A DNA stretch of 64,000 nucleotides from Bacteroidetes bacterium ADurb.Bin013 (GTDB lineage: Bacteria; Bacteroidota; Bacteroidia; Bacteroidales; UBA932). Shown here piece after piece: positions 45,881 through 55,693 of this stretch. A program made the position numbers and the translations under genes. The notes beneath the pieces were generated by a model. The model saw nothing but the letters and a program-made list of their open reading frames with translations, made no database searches and was not told the origin of the DNA. The stretch is from the NCBI GenBank assembly GCA_002071385.1, contig MWFB01000003.1, positions 56,739 to 120,738 on the forward strand, read 5' to 3'. The first letter of the stretch is position 1; each line of letters begins with the position of its first letter.

Positions 45881-47341
45881 ATGGTCAATTCCTATTGTTC
45901 CGACAAATACCAGTATACCATGGCCAAAACTTTTGTAGATAAAGGTTTGGACAGAACCACCGCCGTTTTTAACATGTTTTACCGTACAGCTCCGGACAAC
46001 AACAACTGGGCTGTGGTAAGCGGTGTAAACGAAGTGCTGGAGATGATCTCGGGATTTGGAACACAAAACAAATCTTTTTTCAGAAAATTCCTACCTGAAG
46101 ATAACTATCTGGATTTCTGCAGGATGTTGACAGCCGTACGCTTTACCGGGGATGTCTATGCCATGGAAGAAGGTCAGATAGCTTTTCCCCGTCAGCCCCT
46201 TATCACGGTGGTTGCCCCATTGCTCGAGGCCCAGATTCTGGAAACCCCCATGCTGTGCATAATGAACCACCAGATGGCGGTTGCCACCAAAGCATCCCGG
46301 GTCACTCGCAGTACGACCCGGCCCGTGAGTGAATTCGGCTCAAGGAGGGCACATGGTCCCTGGGCTGCCCTTCACGGGGCAAAGGCTGCGTATACTGCCG
46401 GTTGTGTGAGCACCTCAAATATTCTGGCAACAACGGAATTCGACATTGCCAGCACTGGAACCATGGCCCATAGCTACATTACGGCTTTCGGCTGCAGTGT
46501 CAGGAATGAATATGATGCTTTTGATGCATATATCAAAAGCCACAGGGGAGAAGGGATCATTCTGCTTCTGGACACGTATGACACACTCAAGAGCGGTATA
46601 CCCAATGCCATAAAGGCTTTTAAAGCCAATGGCATAGACAATTCCTACCATCCTTTATACGGAGTACGCCTGGACAGCGGGGATTTGGCCTACCTTTCGC
46701 GTAAATGTCGTGAAATGATGGACAGGGAAGGATTCACCAAATGCGTGATCTTTGCCTCCAATGCACTGGACGAATACCTGATCTCGGACCTTGAGCGTCA
46801 AAATGCAGCCATCGACAGTTATGGTGTGGGAGATGCCATAGCCACCAGCAAGCACAATCCCTGCTTCGGGAATGTTTACAAAATGGTACAGATGGGAGAT
46901 ACCCCTGTCCTGAAACTTTCCGAAGATAAAGCCAAGGTTATCAATCCGGGTTTCCAGGTCACATACCGGATATACCAGGATAACGAAAGCAAGGCCGATG
47001 TCACCTGCCTGCGCGGAGACAGCTTTGCCTGTGCTATTGAAGAAGGCAGGGAAATCCTGCTCAGGGACGAAATCGACCAGACCAGGAAAACAGTGTACGC
47101 GGAAGGATCCTATACGGCAGAAAAATTGCAGCACAAGGTGATGGAGAACGGAATAAGGATCAAACCTGATACAACACAGCAAGAAAAACGCGAAAGATAC
47201 CTTTATGAGTTGTCCCGTATGAATCCCACGGAGCGCAGGATAATCAATCCCCATTATCACAAGGTGGACATATCGGATGACCTGTACGATTTGAAGATGA
47301 AACTGATCTATACTATAAAAGAGGAACTGAACCATGTATGA
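45881..47341 (+). CDS. pncB: Nicotinate phosphoribosyltransferase
   Basis: A 486-residue NAPRTase that makes nicotinate mononucleotide from nicotinate for NAD salvage. The N-terminal DKYQYTMAKTF, the central STGTMAHSYITAFG with the phosphorylatable His, and GVRLDSGDLAYLS with the phosphoribosyl-binding Asp are standard. It overlaps pncA by 8 bases. Together they turn nicotinamide to nicotinate to nicotinate mononucleotide. Divergent gpsA lies 66 bases away. Confidence 0.94.
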   Translation: MVNSYCSDKYQYTMAKTFVDKGLDRTTAVFNMFYRTAPDNNNWAVVSGVNEVLEMISGFGTQNKSFFRKFLPEDNYLDFCRMLTAVRFTGDVYAMEEGQIAFPRQPLITVVAPLLEAQILETPMLCIMNHQMAVATKASRVTRSTTRPVSEFGSRRAHGPWAALHGAKAAYTAGCVSTSNILATTEFDIASTGTMAHSYITAFGCSVRNEYDAFDAYIKSHRGEGIILLLDTYDTLKSGIPNAIKAFKANGIDNSYHPLYGVRLDSGDLAYLSRKCREMMDREGFTKCVIFASNALDEYLISDLERQNAAIDSYGVGDAIATSKHNPCFGNVYKMVQMGDTPVLKLSEDKAKVINPGFQVTYRIYQDNESKADVTCLRGDSFACAIEEGREILLRDEIDQTRKTVYAEGSYTAEKLQHKVMENGIRIKPDTTQQEKRERYLYELSRMNPTERRIINPHYHKVDISDDLYDLKMKLIYTIKEELNHV

Positions 47342-47900
47342 AGAAACCAGAACCCACATAGTGGTGGATATGCTGAATGATTTCATATCCGGGTCCATGG
47401 CTTGTCAGAATGCGGAGAATGCCATGACCCACAGCATCAACTACATTAATATGCATCCAGGGGATAAGGTCGTCTACGTTTGCGATACGCATCCTGAGAA
47501 TCACTGCTCCTTTACGGGATTCGGAGGTCAGTGGCCCCCGCACTGTGTTATCAATACCTCGGGCCAGGAAATCCACCTGTCCTATTACACAAGGGTGAAC
47601 GATCCCAACATGAGGCCGCATCTGATGCGCATATTCCGCAAAGGTACTTCTCCCAAAAAAGAAGAATACTCAGGATTCAATGCCTTACGCTCAGACGGAA
47701 AACCCCTGACGGACATACTGACAAAACAGGTTATTGTGAGCGGTATTGCCACCGAATATTGTGTTCTTGAGACGGTCAAGGACCTGGTGGAAGCCGAATA
47801 CGATGTTCAGGTACTTATGGAAGGACTCGGTTATGTGAACCAAAAGGACCACCGGGCCGCCATTGAGAACATGAAAAGTCTTGGCGTCAAGTTTGTCTGA
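47334..47900 (+). CDS. pncA: Nicotinamidase
   Basis: A 188-residue isochorismatase-superfamily nicotinamidase that converts nicotinamide to nicotinate. The catalytic triad is Asp12 (VVDMLNDF), Lys103 (FRKG) and Cys143 (GIATEYCV). The metal site is DTHPENH at residues 51-57, with Asp51, His53 and His57. It overlaps pncB by 8 bases, and the pair forms the NAD salvage operon. The ROK kinase follows 17 bases later and may share the transcript. Confidence 0.94.
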   Translation: MYEETRTHIVVDMLNDFISGSMACQNAENAMTHSINYINMHPGDKVVYVCDTHPENHCSFTGFGGQWPPHCVINTSGQEIHLSYYTRVNDPNMRPHLMRIFRKGTSPKKEEYSGFNALRSDGKPLTDILTKQVIVSGIATEYCVLETVKDLVEAEYDVQVLMEGLGYVNQKDHRAAIENMKSLGVKFV

Positions 47901-47917
47901 TAATCCTGGAAAGATAT

Positions 47918-48841
47918 ATGCATGCCATAGGTGTAGATCTCGGTGGTACAAAGCTTCATGCTGCTCTCTTTTCCTTTACGGGAGATGTCATAGCTGAACA
48001 TACCGTGCTTCTGGAAGGCCGTACAGGCAAGCAGGTGGCAGAACTGATAGTAACAGTCTGTGACCTGTTGCTGGAAGAACAGGGTATTTCCGCTGAAGAA
48101 GAAAAGAAGGTAGGGATTTGCGTGCCGGGAATTGCAGATACACGTACAGACAAGGTCTGGGCGCCCAACATTCCAGGCTGGGACAGTTTTCCTCTCAAGG
48201 AATACATTATCGCTGCAATGCCCGCTACAGAAACTATAATCGCAAGTGACAGAACATGCTACATACTGGGAGAAACATGGCAGGGCGTTGCACAAGGGCA
48301 TACCGATGCCATTTTTCTGAGTGTGGGCACAGGAATAGGAGCAGGGATCATGGTGGACGGACACGTGTTGCACGGTGCGGCTGACATAGCGGGAGCCATT
48401 GGATGGATGGCACTGCAGCCTCCATTTACCGATGAATACAGCAACAGTGGGTGTTTTGAAACGTTTGCATCCGGAACGGGAATTGCCGCACAGGCCCGAA
48501 AATTATCCGGCCAGCCCGCTGTATACCTGGACGCCCGCTCGGTTTTTGAAGCGTATATGCGTGGTAATACGGTGGCGATGAGAGTTATAGATAAAGCAGT
48601 CGAATGTTGGGGTATGGCTTCGGCAAACCTGGTGAGCCTGTTTAATCCCCGCATGATTGTCTGGGGTGGAGGTGTTTTTGGACCTGCCATGAAATTTCTG
48701 GACAGGATCTATTATGAAGCCTGCAAATGGGCACAACCAATCAGTATAAGACAATGCCGGTTTGAAGCTTCGAGCCTGTCCCAGAAAGCGGGGATCCTGG
48801 GTGCGGGGCGCCTGGCACTGGAAGCAATGAATGTATTATGA
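47918..48841 (+). CDS. ROK-family sugar kinase with altered sugar/zinc site
   Basis: A 307-residue ROK protein. The ATP loop VDLGGTK (residues 6-12) and second phosphate motif VGTGIGAGI are present, and Asp111 (SDRTCYILGE) is the probable catalytic base. The ExGH motif that normally binds sugar and zinc reads AIGW at 160-163. Only one Cys (Cys179, in SGCFETFASG) is left of the usual CxCGxxGCLE zinc motif. It therefore lacks the zinc site and two sugar-binding residues of glucokinase-type ROK enzymes. No DNA-binding helix is present, so it is a kinase-type member, not a repressor. It overlaps the MFS gene by 4 bases. Confidence 0.85.
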   Translation: MHAIGVDLGGTKLHAALFSFTGDVIAEHTVLLEGRTGKQVAELIVTVCDLLLEEQGISAEEEKKVGICVPGIADTRTDKVWAPNIPGWDSFPLKEYIIAAMPATETIIASDRTCYILGETWQGVAQGHTDAIFLSVGTGIGAGIMVDGHVLHGAADIAGAIGWMALQPPFTDEYSNSGCFETFASGTGIAAQARKLSGQPAVYLDARSVFEAYMRGNTVAMRVIDKAVECWGMASANLVSLFNPRMIVWGGGVFGPAMKFLDRIYYEACKWAQPISIRQCRFEASSLSQKAGILGAGRLALEAMNVL

Positions 48842-49977
48842 ATAAACGTAGTATTCTGGCTGCCGGCTATGCCGGCATCTTTTTTTTCGGAATATCTTTT
48901 CTCACCCTGGGATCGGTATTGCCATCCCTTAGGGAGGTACTGCATCTTGACATGGCACAATCTTCTGCCCTGGCCGGGATCCTGCCTTTTGGCGTCCTGG
49001 CCGGTTCGGTTGTGTTCGGACCCTGGTGTGACCGCTTCGGGTATAAAATGCCTTTCCAGTTTGCTGCAGCCATGGTGGTGCTGGGATTCATAGGATTGTC
49101 CGCCTTTACTTCAGTGTCATGGCTGGGTACCTGTGTGTTCATCACGGGTGCGGGAGGAGGCATTCTTAACGGGGCCTGCAACGGCCTGGTGACCGATGTG
49201 TCCGATGACCGCAACAGGAGCTCTAACCTGAGCATTCTGGGTGTTTTTTATGGCCTGGGCGCCCTGGTAATGCCTTTGATACTGGGGATATTTGATTTTG
49301 TTCCCTACACAGCCATTCTTCGTTACATGGCTGTTTTCCTGTTCCTGGTATTTGTTTATTTCAGTATAATACGCTTTCCCGAGGCCAAGGTCCGGCAGGG
49401 ATTTCCCATTAAGGAGGGATTGTCCATGCTTCGACAGCCGGCTTTGTTGTTTTTTAGCTTTATCCTTTTTTTCCAGTCTGCCCTGGAAGGATTGTGCAGC
49501 AACTGGATCCCCATTTTTTTACAGGATAGTGCAGGTTACAGGCTGTCACAACAGAATGCGTTATTTCTGCTAACCTTTGTAGTAGTAGGTATGACTGCAG
49601 GCAGGATTCTTTTGAGCTGGCTTTCATTCCGCTATAAACCCTGGAAGATCCTTTGGTGGTATCTGATAGTGTTGGCTGCAGGATTTACGGGATTGGCAGC
49701 CGGGGTCAAGCCGTTGGTACCTGTGATTCTGATAGGGACAGGACTTGGGGCAACTTTCCCGGTCATTATTTCCTATATCGGGGCCCGCTACAAATCATTG
49801 TCCGGGACAGCCATAGGGATAGCCATGGTCATAGCCCTGGCGGGTAATACATTGTTGAATTATTTACTGGGCTTTCTGCCCATTCGCGTTTTTCCCATAT
49901 ATTTGCTTGGGATATGGACCGTAATGACTCTCCTTTATTTTTTGATGACGTATCGTGGAAAGCTTGATAAATCTTAA
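48838..49977 (+). CDS. MFS transporter
   Basis: A 379-residue major facilitator with 12 hydrophobic segments. The A-like motif after helix 2 reads GPWCDRFGYKMP, and a polar loop lies between segments 6 and 7. It sits between the ROK kinase (4-base overlap, ATGA) and the SIS protein, so it probably imports the sugar that these enzymes act on. Family resemblance is closest to FucP-type or sugar-efflux MFS; the substrate is unknown. Confidence 0.88.
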   Translation: MNKRSILAAGYAGIFFFGISFLTLGSVLPSLREVLHLDMAQSSALAGILPFGVLAGSVVFGPWCDRFGYKMPFQFAAAMVVLGFIGLSAFTSVSWLGTCVFITGAGGGILNGACNGLVTDVSDDRNRSSNLSILGVFYGLGALVMPLILGIFDFVPYTAILRYMAVFLFLVFVYFSIIRFPEAKVRQGFPIKEGLSMLRQPALLFFSFILFFQSALEGLCSNWIPIFLQDSAGYRLSQQNALFLLTFVVVGMTAGRILLSWLSFRYKPWKILWWYLIVLAAGFTGLAAGVKPLVPVILIGTGLGATFPVIISYIGARYKSLSGTAIGIAMVIALAGNTLLNYLLGFLPIRVFPIYLLGIWTVMTLLYFLMTYRGKLDKS

Positions 49978-49988
49978 TATTATTGAAT

Positions 49989-50750
49989 ATGCTTGCAATA
50001 GAATGGCTGGATAAGGTCCGGCACCTTCAGGACAGGATCCAGGAAACACAGATGGATAATATACAAAAATCAGCAACCCTGATGGCTGACAGCATAGAAG
50101 CCGGCCGTTGGGTTCATACTTTCGGATGTGGTCACGCCACACTCCCTATTGAGGAGATGTACCCCAGGATAGGGGGATTTGTGGGATTCCACCCGCTGAT
50201 CGAGCAATCCCTTACCTTTTTTACCCGTATAACGGGAGAGAGCGGTATTCACCAGTTTTTATTCCTGGAAAGGGCAGAAGGATACGGGACAGCCATCATG
50301 AGTTCCTGGAATTTTGACTCCCGGGATACACTCTGGATATTTTCCCATACCGGCATCAATGCTGTGAATATTGATGTAGCGCTGGAAGCCAGAAAACGGG
50401 GCATGAAAGTGATCGTGTATGGGTCGGCAGCTGAATCTACGGGGAAAGAACCACGTCATTCCTGTGGAAAGAACTTATTTGAACTGGCCGATATTGTGGT
50501 GGATTCCTGCGCGCCACTTACAGATGCTTCCGTTACGCTCAAGAACCATTTTGACAAGATAGGCCCTGTTTCCACCATGTGCTTTGTAACATTGGTATGG
50601 ATGACTGTCACCACCTGCGCCGGCATCCTTGCGGACAGGGGTGTAAAACTGCACATCCATCCTTCACACAACGTCCCTGGTGACACTACAGCAAGGGAAC
50701 GCCTTGACGGTTGCATAGAGGCCTATAAAACAAGAACTTTCGGATTATAA
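49989..50750 (+). CDS. SIS-domain protein (UPF0309-like phosphosugar protein)
   Basis: A 253-residue protein of the UPF0309/SIS type, binding phosphorylated sugars. The SIS fold is visible in VHTFGCGHATLP and TLWIFSHTGINAVNIDVALEARKRGM, with a conserved Ser/Thr-rich phosphate site (FSHTG). A second conserved part includes DASVTLKNHFDKIGPVST. ATG 49989 is preferred over an in-frame TTG at 49983. It follows the MFS gene by 11 bases. As the third gene after a kinase and a transporter it is likely an isomerase or lyase on a phosphorylated sugar; the reaction is unknown. Confidence 0.83.
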   Translation: MLAIEWLDKVRHLQDRIQETQMDNIQKSATLMADSIEAGRWVHTFGCGHATLPIEEMYPRIGGFVGFHPLIEQSLTFFTRITGESGIHQFLFLERAEGYGTAIMSSWNFDSRDTLWIFSHTGINAVNIDVALEARKRGMKVIVYGSAAESTGKEPRHSCGKNLFELADIVVDSCAPLTDASVTLKNHFDKIGPVSTMCFVTLVWMTVTTCAGILADRGVKLHIHPSHNVPGDTTARERLDGCIEAYKTRTFGL

Positions 50751-50768
50751 ACTAAATATAGATAGTCT

Positions 50769-51410
50769 ATGAAAAAAGTGATTTTAAGTCTGTTGTTATT
50801 GATCTTGACTATTAGTGCCTATGGACAGGACAATAGATCCGCAAATATTAGCTGGTACAGGAATGAATTGTTCCTGGATCCTGCCCGATTCTTTGAAGGA
50901 ACCTTTGCCCTTGGTTACCAGAGGAATTTTTACAATTCTGCCCTGTCGCTGATGCCATCTGTCACCTTGATGGGAGAGTCCATTTTCCGTAATGAAGATG
51001 CATTTTACAGCGAAATAGAAGGATTCGGGATGGAGGGAATATACAAAGTCTACTTCGCACGCATGCCGCGCAAAGCACAAGTTTACCTGGGACCTTATGT
51101 AGCCTATCGTTTCCTGAAAGAAAAAAACAGGTTGCCCGATGACGTAGATCCCCAGGACCTGCCCAACATAACCCAAAGCGATTTATATACACGTTATAAT
51201 ACTGTAATGGCAGGGGTTTTATTTGGTATCCATTTCATGTGGGGACGTTTTACCATGGATATCAATGTCGGGGGAGGAATCCGATATCCTACCATTTCAG
51301 GTTTCAGGACAAACTATACTTCCATTGTTACAGTGCCAACAGGTTTTGCAGAGTTCGGATATAAGGGTGTGGTCCCCAAAGGTAATTTAACCCTGGGCGT
51401 AGCGTTCTAG
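50769..51410 (+). CDS. Outer-membrane beta-barrel protein
   Basis: A 213-residue protein with a signal peptide (LSLLLLILTISAYGQ) and about eight strands of alternating residues, ending in LTLGVAF, a typical outer-membrane terminus. It resembles the DUF3575-type small barrels of Bacteroidota. It follows the SIS gene by 18 bases and precedes dsbD by 2 bases. Role unknown. Confidence 0.75.
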   Translation: MKKVILSLLLLILTISAYGQDNRSANISWYRNELFLDPARFFEGTFALGYQRNFYNSALSLMPSVTLMGESIFRNEDAFYSEIEGFGMEGIYKVYFARMPRKAQVYLGPYVAYRFLKEKNRLPDDVDPQDLPNITQSDLYTRYNTVMAGVLFGIHFMWGRFTMDINVGGGIRYPTISGFRTNYTSIVTVPTGFAEFGYKGVVPKGNLTLGVAF

Positions 51411-51412
51411 TC

Positions 51413-53398
51413 ATGAGAAAAGTTCTTTTGTTTTGGCTGGGGACCTTATTGTCTTCGGTTGCTATTGCACAGTATATAGAACAACCGGCCTCGTGGAGCT
51501 ACAGCGTATTGTCTGTCGAAGAAAACTTATTTGAAATTCGTTTTCAGGCCACATTAAGGGAGCCATGGCACATGTACGATCTGGGGCCTTATCAGGATGG
51601 TCCGCAACCCACCCGGTTTACTTTTGATTTGCCGGAAGGTGCCTACCTGGAAGATGTTATGCACATGGAATCGCCTCCGGCCAAAGAATACGACCCTTTG
51701 TTCAATATGGAAATCGGTTCGTTCGGAGGGAAAGGGGTATTTATTCAGAAAATACACCTGGAAGTTCCGGCAGCCCTGTTTCGCGCCACTGTTGAATGGC
51801 AGGTATGTGACGGGACGTACTGTCTGCCTCCGGAAGAAGAGGAATTCGAGATCCGGCTGGGAGAGGGACCCTTTCTTGCAGGTGTTTCCGGTGATGCAGG
51901 TGAGTTAGCAACGGATACTGCTGTTGATACGGCAAAGGAACCATCTCCCTCGCTTTGGGGTATCATTCTGCAGGCGGTCGCATTCGGCCTGGTGGCCCTG
52001 TTGACGCCGTGTGTTTTTCCCATGGTTCCCATGACCGTTTCTTTCTTTCTCAGGGGGAGTGAAGACAAGCGCAAAAGCCGGCTGCATGCGGCTTTATATG
52101 GGCTTTTCATTGTACTTTTATATACGGTTCCCATTGCCGTGATCATTGGTATCACTTATTTTTCAGGAGGACCTTCGGTAACGGCCAATATCTTTAACTG
52201 GCTTGCGACGCACTGGGTGCCGAACATCCTTTTCTTCATGCTGTTCCTGGTATTTGCAGCTTCTTTCTTCGGGGCTTTCGAGCTGGTACTTCCCTCAAAA
52301 TGGACTACAAAAACAGATGCCAAAGCAGACAAAGGGGGTATTCTGGGGATATTTTTCCTGGCACTCACGCTCGTGCTGGTTTCTTTCTCGTGTACAGGTC
52401 CCATAGTCGGGGCGGTTCTGATCAAATCAACCCAGGGAGCGGTCTGGGAACCTATAGTGACAATGTTCGCCTTTTCTACTGCTTTTGCACTGCCATTCAC
52501 CGTCTTGGCCTTTGTGCCATCCCTGTTGCAACGGCTTCCAAAGTCAGGCGGCTGGCTCAATTCGGTAAAGGTTGTACTGGGCTTCATCATACTGGCGTTT
52601 TCCCTCAAATTCCTGAGCACTGCAGACCAGGTATACCAGTGGGGATTACTAAACCGTGACATTTTCCTGGCCATATGGATTGTCATTTTTTCTTTGCTGG
52701 GTTTTTACCTGTTGGGCAAGATACGTTTCAGTCATGATTCACCTTCTGACCATGTGGGTGTTTTCCGTTTTTCTCTTGCTATAGCTGTTTTCTCTTTTGT
52801 GGTGTACCTGATCCCGGGTATGTGGGGAGCGCCTCTCAGGACCCTCTCAGGTTTCCTTCCACCGCTGCGCACACAAGAGTTCGTACTTGACCGTGCGGCT
52901 CCGTCTCCCGTTTCTGCACCTGGAGTGACACAGCCAGAGAGGAAGTACGGTGACCTTTTCGAGCTGCCTTACGGACTTGAAGGATTCTTTCATTACGAAC
53001 AGGCCATGGCTTATGCAAAAGAAAACAACAAGCCTGTTTTCCTGGATTTCACAGGACTGGGCTGTGTCAATTGCAAGGAAATGGAAGCTCGCGTGTGGAG
53101 CGATCCCGGGGTACAGGAATTGCTCAGGGATAAGTTTGTAATACTGGCCCTTCATTCAGATGCCAAGAATCAGGCAGACCAGGACGATTGGGTTATTGAC
53201 GAACGGGGAAAGGAATTACGTACCCTTGGAAGGATAAACTCCTGGTTTGTACGCACCCGGTATCAGGTAAACGCACAACCTACCTATATCATCCTGGACA
53301 GGGACGGGAATCCGCTGCTCCCTCCCCGGAACTATGATCTTGACGTTGAAGAGTATATCAGGTTTCTGCAAAAAGGACTGGAAGTTTACCATAAATAA
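51413..53398 (+). CDS. dsbD: Thiol:disulfide interchange protein DsbD
   Basis: A 661-residue reductant shuttle that carries electrons from cytoplasmic thioredoxin to periplasmic thiol proteins. After the signal peptide, the N-terminal domain has Cys residues in CDGTYC near 132-137. The membrane part has the two Cys of CcdA-type transporters (LLTPCVFPMVP and FSCTGPIVG). The C-terminal thioredoxin domain carries CVNC near residue 551. All three domains are present in the standard order. It could supply electrons to the tandem thioredoxin protein at 19965-21680. The AGCS gene follows after 6 bases. Confidence 0.93.
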   Translation: MRKVLLFWLGTLLSSVAIAQYIEQPASWSYSVLSVEENLFEIRFQATLREPWHMYDLGPYQDGPQPTRFTFDLPEGAYLEDVMHMESPPAKEYDPLFNMEIGSFGGKGVFIQKIHLEVPAALFRATVEWQVCDGTYCLPPEEEEFEIRLGEGPFLAGVSGDAGELATDTAVDTAKEPSPSLWGIILQAVAFGLVALLTPCVFPMVPMTVSFFLRGSEDKRKSRLHAALYGLFIVLLYTVPIAVIIGITYFSGGPSVTANIFNWLATHWVPNILFFMLFLVFAASFFGAFELVLPSKWTTKTDAKADKGGILGIFFLALTLVLVSFSCTGPIVGAVLIKSTQGAVWEPIVTMFAFSTAFALPFTVLAFVPSLLQRLPKSGGWLNSVKVVLGFIILAFSLKFLSTADQVYQWGLLNRDIFLAIWIVIFSLLGFYLLGKIRFSHDSPSDHVGVFRFSLAIAVFSFVVYLIPGMWGAPLRTLSGFLPPLRTQEFVLDRAAPSPVSAPGVTQPERKYGDLFELPYGLEGFFHYEQAMAYAKENNKPVFLDFTGLGCVNCKEMEARVWSDPGVQELLRDKFVILALHSDAKNQADQDDWVIDERGKELRTLGRINSWFVRTRYQVNAQPTYIILDRDGNPLLPPRNYDLDVEEYIRFLQKGLEVYHK

Positions 53399-53404
53399 TG
53401 CTAT

Positions 53405-54769
53405 ATGCAAGGCATACAAATTTTTTTCAACAATCTCAGCAGTGTGTTGTGGGGCTGGCCCATGATTATTCTTTTACTTGGCACCCATATTTTTCTGACC
53501 ATCCGGTTAAAATTTCCTCAACGTAAACTATTTAAAGGCATTGCCCTATCGGTCAAAAGCGATGGTGATTCCAAGGGTGATGTCAGTCAGTTTGGCGCCC
53601 TGGCCACAGCATTGGCCGCTACCATAGGAACAGGGAATATCATCGGGGTAGCCACTGCCGTTTCATTGGGCGGTCCCGGGGCTGTGCTATGGTGCTGGCT
53701 TAGCGGGGTTTTCGGCATAGCCACTAAATATTCGGAAGGGCTACTGGCTGTAAAGTACCGGGTTACGACCTCAGACGGCACCATGCTGGGGGGGCCCATG
53801 TATGCGCTGGAACGTGGTCTGGGCATGAAGTGGCTGGCCATCCTGTTTTGTGTTTTTACCATTATTGCTGCCTTGGGAATCGGGTGCTCTGTCCAGTCGA
53901 ATTCCATAGCTACCATGCTTAAGGAGACCTTTAATGTCTCACAATATGTTTCCGGGTGTATTATGGCAGTTTTGGTTGCTCTGGTTATTTTTTTCGGCAT
54001 CAAGGGAATTGCCAGGGTATGCGGTTTTCTGGTCCCTTTTATGGCTTTTTTTTATGTTGTGGGTTGTATCACTATCCTTATCATGAACGCGCCTTTCCTG
54101 GGACGGGCCCTGACCCTGATTTTCAAATCGGCTTTTTCTGTTCAGGCTATCGGGGGTGGCATGGCAGGCGGGGGCCTTATGATTGCCATGCGCTATGGGA
54201 TCGCAAGGGGATTGTTTTCCAATGAATCGGGCATGGGCTCCGCACCAATTGTTGCCGCAGCTGCAAGAACAAGGAATCCGGTGAGGCAGGCTCTGGTATC
54301 ATCCACGGGAACTTTCTGGGATACAGTTGTTGTCTGTGCCCTGACAGGTCTTGTTCTGGTCACCAGCATTATCAGGTATCCGGATATTAATTATACAGAC
54401 GGTGCCTTGCTTACAAAAATGGCTTTCAGCAAGATCTCTTTTTTCGGACCTCTTATCCTTACAATCGGACTTATCACGTTCGCTTTCTCCACCATCCTGG
54501 GTTGGTGTTATTATGCAGAAAAGGCCATTGAATACCTGGGAGGCAAGAAGATAATCGTATATTACCGGATACTTTGGATCGTGGGAGTCTTTATGGGATC
54601 TGTTGCCAACCTGTCCATGATGTGGGACCTGGCCGATACCATGAATGCGCTCATGGCCATTCCCAACCTGATATCGTTATTGCTGCTTACAAGAGTCCTT
54701 GTTAAGGAAACCAATAAATATCTTTGGGGCAACCAACTGGATGCCTTTGACCAGGACATGGTGTCCTAA
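53405..54769 (+). CDS. Sodium:alanine/glycine symporter (AGCS family)
   Basis: A 454-residue inner-membrane transporter of the AGCS family, taking up alanine or glycine with sodium. Family blocks ALATALAATIGTGNIIGVATA, DGTMLGGPMYALERGLG, and RGLFSNESGMGSAP are plain. Eleven hydrophobic segments fit the family. It follows dsbD by 6 bases, though a shared function is not obvious. It overlaps the convergent PorV/PorQ-like gene by 4 bases. Confidence 0.93.
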   Translation: MQGIQIFFNNLSSVLWGWPMIILLLGTHIFLTIRLKFPQRKLFKGIALSVKSDGDSKGDVSQFGALATALAATIGTGNIIGVATAVSLGGPGAVLWCWLSGVFGIATKYSEGLLAVKYRVTTSDGTMLGGPMYALERGLGMKWLAILFCVFTIIAALGIGCSVQSNSIATMLKETFNVSQYVSGCIMAVLVALVIFFGIKGIARVCGFLVPFMAFFYVVGCITILIMNAPFLGRALTLIFKSAFSVQAIGGGMAGGGLMIAMRYGIARGLFSNESGMGSAPIVAAAARTRNPVRQALVSSTGTFWDTVVVCALTGLVLVTSIIRYPDINYTDGALLTKMAFSKISFFGPLILTIGLITFAFSTILGWCYYAEKAIEYLGGKKIIVYYRILWIVGVFMGSVANLSMMWDLADTMNALMAIPNLISLLLLTRVLVKETNKYLWGNQLDAFDQDMVS

Positions 54770-55686
54770 AAGGCCCACTCCAGTCCAAAGCTCAAGCTGT
54801 TAGATACCGCAGATCCTTTTTGTCCCGCCAGGTAAGCCGCGTTCAGGGACAGCCCGCGGTAAGTGAATCCCAGTCCGACGCTCAGATGAGGCGGGATTCC
54901 TTTTTCCGGATCGCCATAATGGCCTCCCAGGCGGGCCGAGACCATCCCGTTGTAAACATATTCCAATCCTATACCAGCCGTAAATCCCGAGTTTTTGATC
55001 AAATATCCCGTCTGTGCAGCCGCGCAGAGAAAATGCTTTTCCCCGGCATGGAAACCGTAGCCTGCCCCCAGCCTGATCTGTGCCGGAAGTTCATACGGCC
55101 CGTAGCCATAATCGATTTTGGAGCCGAGGTTTGTGGCGGTAAGTCCCAGGGAAAAGTTCCCGGGTTTATATATCACACCCAGGTCTGCAGCGAAGGCTCC
55201 GCCAGAAGCATCCTCACCCATTCTGGAAATAACATAACGAAGGGTGGCCGCTGTGGAAAAAGTTTCTGTAATCTTAAAGGCATAACCCAGGTCAATGGAA
55301 AGTTCCATAGGTCTATAAGTCCCCGTTATGCTTCCATGCTCATTGGTAATGTTGTAGGGAGAATTCAGATGAAAGCGTGACCCTATTAAAAAGGCGCTTT
55401 TTTTACCGATTTTAAAAAAACCGGACAAGTTAGCCAGGTTGCTGCCTGTGGCACCGGGTTGCCAAAGGGTATAGGAAGCCGCTAACGCTCCCTTACCGGG
55501 AGAAAGTGCAGCGGCAGCATTGTTGTTATACAGAGAAAAAGCATTTGCCGGAGCCACCACACCGGTCCCTCCCATGGACAGTGTTCTGGTGTCCGTGGAC
55601 AGTGTCAGGAATTGCGCTGTTTGTGCGAATGAGGCGTTGCCGGCAGCCAGGACAGAGACAACAAGGAAAGTATATATGTGTTTCAT
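54766..55686 (-). CDS. PorV/PorQ-family outer-membrane protein
   Basis: A 306-residue beta-barrel protein of the PorV/PorQ family (UPF0164-like, FadL-related). The signal peptide ends SFAQ. The mature start has the family motif FLTLSTDTRTLSMGGTGVV, then NPAAL-like NNNAAAAL. It ends in LSFGLEWAF. PorV-type proteins bind the C-terminal domains of type IX secretion cargo at the outer membrane; PorQ is a related T9SS component. It lies 7 bases after a subtilase carrying such a domain, so a dedicated shuttle for that cargo is plausible. That link is inference. Confidence 0.82.
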   Translation of the reverse strand: MKHIYTFLVVSVLAAGNASFAQTAQFLTLSTDTRTLSMGGTGVVAPANAFSLYNNNAAAALSPGKGALAASYTLWQPGATGSNLANLSGFFKIGKKSAFLIGSRFHLNSPYNITNEHGSITGTYRPMELSIDLGYAFKITETFSTAATLRYVISRMGEDASGGAFAADLGVIYKPGNFSLGLTATNLGSKIDYGYGPYELPAQIRLGAGYGFHAGEKHFLCAAAQTGYLIKNSGFTAGIGLEYVYNGMVSARLGGHYGDPEKGIPPHLSVGLGFTYRGLSLNAAYLAGQKGSAVSNSLSFGLEWAF

Positions 55687-55693
55687 GATCGGT

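Noticed and set aside
45815..46066. Long N-terminal extension of gpsA
   Set aside because: It crosses the divergent pncB coding region; the enzyme starts normally at 45814.
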